Notes under the pieces: model-generated
Seen by the model: the letters and a program-made list of their open reading frames with translations, nothing else
What the model was told of the DNA's origin: nothing
Databases searched by the model: none
DNA from: Stentor roeselii
Lineage: Eukaryota > Ciliophora > Heterotrichea > Heterotrichida > Stentoridae
Assembly (NCBI GenBank): GCA_006503475.1
Contig: RSEH01000091.1
Span: 62,001-126,000 of the forward strand
Direction of reading: 5' to 3'
DNA: 64,000 nucleotides
Part shown: piece by piece, positions 58,572 to 64,000 of the stretch
Numbering within the stretch: position 1 is the first letter of the stretch
How the letters are laid out: every line of letters begins with the position of its first letter
Program-made: the position numbers and the translations under genes

Positions 58572-59620
58572 TATGAATTTGAGTAGATTTTGATATGGAT
58601 GTTGACTTGGATGAATTTTAGGGAAAGAGGTTTTATTTGATCAGTTATTATTTAATGAGAGTCGATTTTTTAAGATTTGGGTGCTGTTGATGTTATATTT
58701 TTGAGGAAAGTTTATGAAGAAGGGGCTTAGATTGGACTTGTAGTATGTGGGAATCTTTGTAGGTATATGTGTTGTGAAACTTGCAGGATGGTAATTACGA
58801 GTCAGGTACAGTATAGTTAAAATCTTCATTTGGCAGGTATAAGCTTTATTGTCTCTTCATTTATGTTCTCCTGAGCTCTAGTCAACATAATCATAGGTCA
58901 TTAGTGGACCGATACCTTCAAAAGTACATAATACTGTTATTCATTCTTTATCCTCTTTAGTTTACATGCTTATCTCATATCCGGGCCATATCACATTGAA
59001 ATCCTAAGAAATATCCTTAATTCTAATATATTTACAAGGGAACTCTAAATAAACTGATATATCCAGAATTCATTTGATTAACTTGCTACAGGTTCTCAGG
59101 TTAAAACTTGATTTTCTTCAAATGTGTTTAAAATGTCTGTATCTCTAAATATAAGAAATTCTTTTACATCAGATCGATTCTCACCAGGCTTGGATCGGAA
59201 GGATTCAAGGTCTATTGAAATAGGAGGAATGATTGAAGCGGTTATATATGGAGTTCTTTTTGATGTTTTTGATTCATTTGGGTTGATTTTGAAGATATAC
59301 TTGTTGATTGCTGCACCTTTTTAATGTTTTTTTTTACTGATAAATTCGTTTTTTGATCTTCTTTAATTTATCGGGTTTTCCATTAAGTATCCAATTCGAA
59401 TCTAAAATAACTGTGCACCTAGGTAGTTCTCTAAGCGTCCTTCATTGAAAACTATGAAGTTGTAGATCTATCAAGTAATTCTAGATATAATCAGAATTTT
59501 TTCACTTAAAAAATATTCACCATCTGATCTTTGTTCATATTCAGCTGATCTTAGTTTTAATTTAATTCTCTTCTGTATCACAGTGTCGATTAACCTGCTC
59601 CTTTACACTAGCTCCATTCA
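58572..59620. other. Gene-poor region, about 1.05 kb
   Basis: The first ~200 bp are C-poor and G/T-rich on the + strand, as in other 3' flanks of plus-strand genes. The middle is A/T-rich. A frame from ATG 59133 to 59324 (63 codons, hydrophobic C-terminus ending IYLLIAAPF) is the only sizeable one; it has no recognisable domain and I do not call it a gene. A T9 tract follows at about 59328. No tRNA or other structured RNA is recognised. Confidence 0.55.
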
Positions 59621-60241
59621 TTAATTAACGGCGAAGAAAAAAGTAACACCCAGTACGCCAATCAGAATAAGTCCGCTTAGTCCGCAGATGATTGTCCACT
59701 TGATGTTCTGGCATCTCGCTAGACTAAACAACTCGTCTCCACCTTTCTTGAAGATAAGGGCTCGGGTTTCCATTTCTTCAGTCTTTTGTGCGATTACCTC
59801 CATTTTTGCAGTGTTTTTTAGCACTCTTTGGATGTTTGTCATCACGATGTCATTTATTTCGTTTACTTCAGAGTTTATTCTAGTTATTCGGTCTTCGTTT
59901 TGGTTTGCTATGAAACGTTTTGTGATTTCTTCCAGGTCTTCGGAGGATGGGTATCTTAGATCTTTCATTACTTCGATCATTTCGAAGGCAAGCTTTTTTG
60001 AATATCCGCTCTCAACAACAACAACAAAACTTTTTCCATCCACATTAAGTAAATGCACATGATAAGTATTCTCATAATTAAACGAGCTACGAGCATTTGG
60101 TCTAACACCTTCACAAACAAGTTTCTCAACAACATCCGGAATAGTTCCAGGTTTTGAAAACTGTGCCTTGAGACTTTCCGCAAAAAAAACGCCAGCATAA
60201 AAAATCTGTTTAGGCCTACGAGAAGGTACTCGGTTATACAT
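59621..60241 (-). CDS. R-SNARE (VAMP-like) with longin-type N-terminus; Met at zero layer
   Basis: A 206-residue membrane-fusion protein. Residues about 10-115 form a longin-like domain (YHVHLLNVDGKSFVVVVESG). The SNARE helix runs at about 120-178 and a single C-terminal membrane anchor at 183-203 (WTIICGLSGLILIGVLGVTF) ends three residues before the stop. The SNARE helix aligns without gaps with VAMP2 (VNEINDIVMTNIQRVLKN against VDEVVDIMRVNVDKVLER), placing Met where the zero-layer Arg of R-SNAREs should be. It follows the kinesin gene by 14 bp on the same strand. The compartment it serves cannot be told. Confidence 0.9.
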   Translation of the reverse strand: MYNRVPSRRPKQIFYAGVFFAESLKAQFSKPGTIPDVVEKLVCEGVRPNARSSFNYENTYHVHLLNVDGKSFVVVVESGYSKKLAFEMIEVMKDLRYPSSEDLEEITKRFIANQNEDRITRINSEVNEINDIVMTNIQRVLKNTAKMEVIAQKTEEMETRALIFKKGGDELFSLARCQNIKWTIICGLSGLILIGVLGVTFFFAVN

Positions 60242-60255
60242 CTTATTAATTAAAC

Positions 60256-62376
60256 TTAAAGCTTATAAACCGGTTTACGCACCTTTGGACTGGCATTCGA
60301 ACTACGGTCAACCCGAGGAGGTCTTCTTATTTGTGCTCTTTTCTCACTTTGCACATAAGAACTCGCGTTAGACTCTTCAGAGTCACTTGAACCCGTCGAA
60401 TAAGACCTAATCCGATGCGCATATCTTCGATTTCGACCTTCTTTGTACTTGTCTTTTTTTTCTTTAGAAATTTTCGGCAAGTTAGTCGATTCTCGTCCTT
60501 TTGAATGAACTGAAGAAGTCGGTGAGACGTTTTTAGGCCGAGGAATGCGAGAATGAGAAATTGGAGGAAGACTTCTGGCATAGTCGCCTTTTTTTCCAAT
60601 AATCATCGATTGCGCTGAGATTTCGTCGAAGGAGCGAAGGTTGCTGATGACTCGTTCAGGTGAGTTTCTGATTAAGTCTTGGTTGGAGTCGATGATTGTG
60701 TCGCGTAGTCGAAGCTGCTCTTCGAGCAGCTTGATATATTGGTCCTTTTGCTCCATGGCAGCTTTGTTTTGGCTTTCTTTGCATTCTATTTCCAAGGAAC
60801 TTATATTAAGCGCGTGTTTTTTCATTTCAATTGAAAGTTGGGAGAGGTAAGGTTCTTGTACTCCAAGTTTAACCCAAGAATTTTCAATTCCTTGTCTTTT
60901 CTTTTCAAGTTCAATTGCTTTTTCTCTTTCTTGTCTCAGTTGAAGGTCGTAGTTTTCAATGGTTTTCTTTAAAGTTTCTATTTCTCCCTTGGCATAATTA
61001 AAAGCGTCGGAATTTTCAGGGATTTTTGCAAGTTCCAGTTGTCTGGAATAAACAACGAACTCTAATTGACTCAGGTTTTGTTCGATTAAATGAAGAGATT
61101 TTCGGGTTTTAGCCTCTTCTTGGAAGTGGGTTCCGAGGACGATTAGGTATTTTTCGATGGAGACAGAAGGAATGTTTCTTTTTGAGTGAAGTTGTGTTCG
61201 AAGCTCGTTGATTTCTTGTCGAAGTTGAGAAATTATGGTGGTGTATTTGGAGATGTGGTATTGAACATTCACGACGTTCTTTTGAACGTTTGTTTTTATG
61301 TTCTTTGCACGGTTTGCGTAGCTTAGGGTGTTGTGGGTGTCTTCGAATGATGCGTAAGAAGGAGATACGCAGGCGATCATCACCGTGCGACAGTTACCGC
61401 CTAGGGAGTCTTTGAGAAGTCTGGTTAATTTACTGTCTCGGTAGGGGATGAATAGTTTACTTCCTTTTTCTGCGTTTTCGTATAGGGCGTTTATACAGTT
61501 TCCTAGAGCTAGTAATGATCTGTTTATATTCGCACCTTCTAGAAGCCGGATTCCTCGGTTTTTTGTTGTGGATGCACGCTCGGAACCTGCCAAGTCAATC
61601 AAGCTGAGTTTGCCGCTAATGATTTCCGCATCCGCACCAGAAGCCTTATCCCTATACTCAACAATAATCTGAAGTACAGCATGTGATCTCGAAGAAGTTT
61701 CATTTGCCATAGTAGCTTCACAAGTTCTTCTCTTATTTCCATTTCTGATAAGGTTAATCACATCACTCGGGGAAGTCACCATGACTTCACTAAGTCCCGC
61801 AATGGTGACTCCCTTCATCGAGTCCTCCCTGACATCTAACGACTCAGAGCTAGTAGTAAGTAAGTCTCTAACTTCTTCATTATAAATCTCCAAATAACTA
61901 AGTCTGACTTTATACTGCCTCTCAAGCGACAATCTAGAAAGACATTCAAAAACTTCCTGAAAAGTAAGAATCATAAGTCCAGGACTTTCACTATCTCCAA
62001 TCATAGTATGAGTCTTTCCAGCTCCAGTCGCTCCATAAGCGAAAACAGTAGCATTATATCCATTCGAAACTCCATCAATCAAAAATCGAGTGGTTTTTTC
62101 GAATATCCCTTCCTGACTCGCAGTTTTATCAAAAGCCACATCGAACGCGAATTGTTTTTCACGAGACCTGTTCGACCTGAACGAGTCTTCGGGAAGGTTA
62201 ACGTCAGCCATCGGATCCATGAGCACGACCAAGTTGGAGTCGAGGACATGCACAAGGCACCTCATGTCAACCTCGGCTTCTTTTTTATTCAGAGGGCGAA
62301 CACGGACACAGACGACTATGTTGCCTGAAAGGTTTTCGTTACTTTCATCATCTTTTTTCTCGAAAGGTTTTCGCAT
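60256..62376 (-). CDS. Kinesin motor protein, kinesin-8-like
   Basis: A 706-residue N-terminal motor kinesin. The start is ATG 62376 (MRKPFEKKDDES); an upstream in-frame extension would overlap the divergent gene. Motor domain about 18-375: IVVCVRVRPLN, P-loop GATGAGKT at 115-122, switch I NETSSRSHAV, switch II LIDLAGSERA, and NINRSLLALGNCINAL. The GATGAGKT loop and the last motif are typical of kinesin-8 (KIF18/KIF19/Kip3), which move to plus ends and limit microtubule or cilium length. A coiled coil at about 375-590 and a basic Ser-rich tail follow. The stop is 14 bp before the R-SNARE start. Kinesin-8 assignment is by motif, not tree. Confidence 0.93.
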   Translation of the reverse strand: MRKPFEKKDDESNENLSGNIVVCVRVRPLNKKEAEVDMRCLVHVLDSNLVVLMDPMADVNLPEDSFRSNRSREKQFAFDVAFDKTASQEGIFEKTTRFLIDGVSNGYNATVFAYGATGAGKTHTMIGDSESPGLMILTFQEVFECLSRLSLERQYKVRLSYLEIYNEEVRDLLTTSSESLDVREDSMKGVTIAGLSEVMVTSPSDVINLIRNGNKRRTCEATMANETSSRSHAVLQIIVEYRDKASGADAEIISGKLSLIDLAGSERASTTKNRGIRLLEGANINRSLLALGNCINALYENAEKGSKLFIPYRDSKLTRLLKDSLGGNCRTVMIACVSPSYASFEDTHNTLSYANRAKNIKTNVQKNVVNVQYHISKYTTIISQLRQEINELRTQLHSKRNIPSVSIEKYLIVLGTHFQEEAKTRKSLHLIEQNLSQLEFVVYSRQLELAKIPENSDAFNYAKGEIETLKKTIENYDLQLRQEREKAIELEKKRQGIENSWVKLGVQEPYLSQLSIEMKKHALNISSLEIECKESQNKAAMEQKDQYIKLLEEQLRLRDTIIDSNQDLIRNSPERVISNLRSFDEISAQSMIIGKKGDYARSLPPISHSRIPRPKNVSPTSSVHSKGRESTNLPKISKEKKDKYKEGRNRRYAHRIRSYSTGSSDSEESNASSYVQSEKRAQIRRPPRVDRSSNASPKVRKPVYKL

Positions 62377-62398
62377 ATTATAAAAGACTTCACTTGTA
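62377..62398. promoter_or_regulatory. 22-bp bidirectional promoter/5' UTR region
   Basis: Only 22 bp lie between the divergent start codons of the kinesin (62376) and the LITAF gene (62399). It contains a TATAAAA word on the + strand. There is no room for two conventional 5' UTRs plus promoters, so elements must overlap or extend into the coding regions. Confidence 0.6.
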
Positions 62399-62962
62399 AT
62401 GGAAACAACGAAAAAAACTGAAGTGAACTTCATACAACTGCCGAATACGGAAGAGTCGATTATTAGAGGGTCTTTAGAACAAAGTGAAAGCCCGGTTTCT
62501 AAGAGAAGGATTTTCACGGATTTTCCGACTGAGGAAACTTTGAACCTTAGGTCGTTGAATTCACCTCATACGGCTTCGTCGATACGGGAAACGTTTTTTG
62601 ATAAGATTAAAGACGTGGTGATGGGAAGTAAGGTTGGTGAAACTTTGAGACTTACACAAACCGTTAGTGATAGCAAAGATGATCCTCCTGTGGTCAGTGA
62701 AAACCGAGTTATTGAGGCTTTTGAGCCTCATGAAATGATGATCGGGCAGGAGGTACCTACTCTAATCTGGTGCGCTTTTTGCAAAGGTGAAAGAAAGACT
62801 GAACTTGACTATGTCAACAGTTCAAAAACCTTCTGGGCTTCTGTTGGGATCTTCTTGGCAGGAGGGGTCGCTGGGTGTTGTCTAGCACCCTATTGTATTA
62901 ATAAATGCAAGGCCACTCGACTTACATGCTCAAGATGTGGACATATTGTTATGAGTGACTAG
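62399..62962 (+). CDS. LITAF-domain membrane-associated zinc protein
   Basis: A 187-residue protein. The C-terminal ~75 residues form a LITAF (SIMPLE-like) domain: WCAFCKGERKTELDYV (first CxxC), a hydrophobic membrane-inserting stretch (TFWASVGIFLAGGVAGCCLA), PYCINKCKATRLTCSRCG (second zinc half) and the end HIVMSD. Known LITAF proteins sit on the cytosolic face of late endosomes/lysosomes with a hairpin-like insertion. The N-terminal ~110 residues are polar and Ser/Thr-rich, probably disordered. It is divergent from the kinesin gene with a 22-bp spacer and followed 27 bp later by the phosphodiesterase gene. Confidence 0.88.
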   Translation: METTKKTEVNFIQLPNTEESIIRGSLEQSESPVSKRRIFTDFPTEETLNLRSLNSPHTASSIRETFFDKIKDVVMGSKVGETLRLTQTVSDSKDDPPVVSENRVIEAFEPHEMMIGQEVPTLIWCAFCKGERKTELDYVNSSKTFWASVGIFLAGGVAGCCLAPYCINKCKATRLTCSRCGHIVMSD

Positions 62963-62989
62963 TGAATTATTAAGTAGTTAACTGGATAA

Positions 62990-64000
62990 ATGGAAAATCA
63001 ACAGATTGAATGGGAAAAACTACTTTTTCATGCTGTTGAACTTCAAAATAAAGGATTTTTAACTATTGAGGAACTCAGAAATTTCAAGAAAATACTGAAA
63101 AAAATCAGTGATAAAGAAGATTTCTGTGATTTTTCATCAGTTTTACAAGATAGGTCCCACCTAGATGAAGGAGGTTTTAAGGAAAACTGTGAAAATATAA
63201 AAGAAATGATTTCAGAAAGTCTTGAAGGTCTTGTAAAAGCAAGTAAAAGTCTTCCTGGTTCTAAAAGAATGAGATTTAAACAAAGTTTAGAAAATTTGTG
63301 TGAATCATTTGGGTTAGACTTAAAATCTTTCGTGAAAATTTCAGAGTTTTTCGTGGAAGACATGCCTGTTTCTTCCCTTCCCACGCAAGAGACCCAAAAT
63401 CCAGAGATCTTAACCGAATTCTTTTTTCTAGAAACTTCTCCAGACATAAACGACTTCAACCTAGACATATTTTCCTTAACCAAAACTTTATCATCACGGC
63501 AAGTCCTTCAATTCCTTTCACTAAAATCCTTCACCTACTGGAACCTTTTTTCCCTGATCCCGAAGCAGGTCTTCACATCATTCATAGAAAAAATAAGCAA
63601 AGGTTACAAAGAGATTCCTTATCATAACTCCCTTCACGCAGCAGACGTGCTTCAAGCAAGTCACTTTTTCCTATCATCAACTTCTTTATTCTCAAAATCA
63701 GGAATGACGAACTTGCACAGTTTTTCTCTTTTATTAAGTGCAATAATTCACGATTTCAAACATCCAGGAGTGAACAACAATTTTTTAATCAGAAGTCAAG
63801 ACAAGTTAGCTCTTCGGTATAATGACGAGTCAGTTTTAGAGAACTTTCACCTGAGTGAAGTCTTTAAACTACTGAAAATTGAAAAATTCAATGTTCTTGG
63901 AGGATTTAAAAATGAAGAAAAAGAGTTTTTGAGAAAAACGATTATTTTTTTAGTGATTTCTACTGATATGGCGAAACATCAGCAACTTTTAAATGATGTT
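62990..64000 (+). CDS. Cyclic-nucleotide phosphodiesterase (class I), 3' partial
   Basis: 337 codons are visible from ATG 62990 (GGATAAATG context) and the frame runs off the right edge. Class I PDE catalytic domain: IPYHNSLHAADVLQ near residue 210 (the His of YHN is the general acid and HAADV is a metal site), IIHDFKHPGVNNNFLI near 252 (metal-binding His-Asp), LALRYNDESVLENFHL, and IFLVISTDMAKHQQ near the edge (third metal site). The order and spacing are those of cAMP/cGMP phosphodiesterases. The first ~170 residues are a unique helical N-terminus without GAF or membrane segments. It hydrolyses cAMP or cGMP; which one cannot be read from this part. Confidence 0.92.
   Translation, partial: MENQQIEWEKLLFHAVELQNKGFLTIEELRNFKKILKKISDKEDFCDFSSVLQDRSHLDEGGFKENCENIKEMISESLEGLVKASKSLPGSKRMRFKQSLENLCESFGLDLKSFVKISEFFVEDMPVSSLPTQETQNPEILTEFFFLETSPDINDFNLDIFSLTKTLSSRQVLQFLSLKSFTYWNLFSLIPKQVFTSFIEKISKGYKEIPYHNSLHAADVLQASHFFLSSTSLFSKSGMTNLHSFSLLLSAIIHDFKHPGVNNNFLIRSQDKLALRYNDESVLENFHLSEVFKLLKIEKFNVLGGFKNEEKEFLRKTIIFLVISTDMAKHQQLLNDV

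Noticed and set aside
59133-59324. 63-codon plus-strand frame in the 58.6-59.6 kb gap
   Set aside because: It is short, has no recognised domain and has poor context; recorded only in the intergenic entry.
62377-62517. N-terminal extension of the kinesin frame beyond ATG 62376
   Set aside because: It has no upstream ATG of its own in good context, would overlap the first 40 codons of the LITAF gene on the other strand, and lies outside the kinesin homology.
63043-63483. 146-codon minus-strand frame at the right edge
   Set aside because: It is antisense to the phosphodiesterase N-terminus, whose frame continues into unmistakable catalytic motifs.
1-64000. An altered genetic code (TGA as Trp, or TAA/TAG as Gln)
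   Set aside because: All three stop codons end well-supported genes (e.g. TGA at 2371 and 43686, TAG at 11082, TAA at 2364), and conserved Trp positions are TGG.
1-64000. Transposons, retroelements or viral remnants
   Set aside because: No transposase, reverse transcriptase, integrase or capsid-like frame, and no long terminal or inverted repeats were seen. The zinc knuckle at 46818-48416 belongs to a coiled-coil host protein without Gag context.

Overview
This window looks like macronuclear DNA of a heterotrich ciliate, most probably Stentor. Long reading frames use TAA, TAG and TGA all as stops and TGG for tryptophan, so the genetic code is standard. That argues against Tetrahymena, Paramecium, Blepharisma and Condylostoma. 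Ten introns can be placed and every one is exactly 15 nt (GTA...AG), the hallmark of Stentor and other heterotrichs. Genes are packed very tightly: start codons of divergent genes can be 22-41 bp apart, and the gap between adjacent genes can be 4-42 bp. I see no mobile elements, tRNA, rRNA or CRISPR arrays.

Layout. 1-2366: 3' part of a GH38 alpha-mannosidase. 2371-11648 (minus): a coiled-coil/IQ protein, a 1903-residue ARM/ConA-like scaffold resembling the N-terminal half of BEACH proteins, and a small unknown gene. 12193-16180 (plus): a putatively lipidated protein, a TPR plus cyclic-nucleotide-binding-fold protein, and a small secreted acidic Cys/Gly protein. 16275-21101: an atypical kinase and unknown coiled-coil genes arranged around two very short divergent promoters. 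21610-27924 (plus): a coiled-coil protein, proteasome subunit beta3, and a protein with three CEP164-like helix+WW modules. 28144-39222 (plus): an 11-kb gene for a polycystin-1-like giant membrane protein, followed by a decayed tandem copy of its last part (about 39560-40168). 40165-48416 (minus): a coiled-coil gene, a Kelch/EGF surface protein, a CCA-adding enzyme, a multi-pass membrane protein and a zinc-knuckle coiled-coil protein. 48458-58571: a beta-propeller gene, several unknown genes, a FYVE-like zinc-finger protein and a PWWP-TFIIS-like fusion. 59621-64000: an R-SNARE, a kinesin-8-like motor, a LITAF-domain protein and the 5' part of a cyclic-nucleotide phosphodiesterase.

Themes. Several genes fit a ciliated cell with an elaborate surface and cytoskeleton: the polycystin-like receptor, the Kelch/EGF surface protein, the CEP164-like protein, the kinesin-8, possible Sfi1-like repeats, and cyclic-nucleotide signalling genes. 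There is no sign that neighbouring genes form functional operons. The most unusual large-scale signal is compositional. Going left to right on the + strand, base composition switches abruptly from G/T-rich to A/C-rich at many points, including the middle of genes on either strand, and drifts back gradually, giving a sawtooth. The main architectural surprises are the polycystin-1-like protein without its usual PLAT or channel parts, the PWWP-TFIIS fusion without a zinc ribbon, the R-SNARE with methionine at its zero layer, and the BEACH-like scaffold with no BEACH domain.
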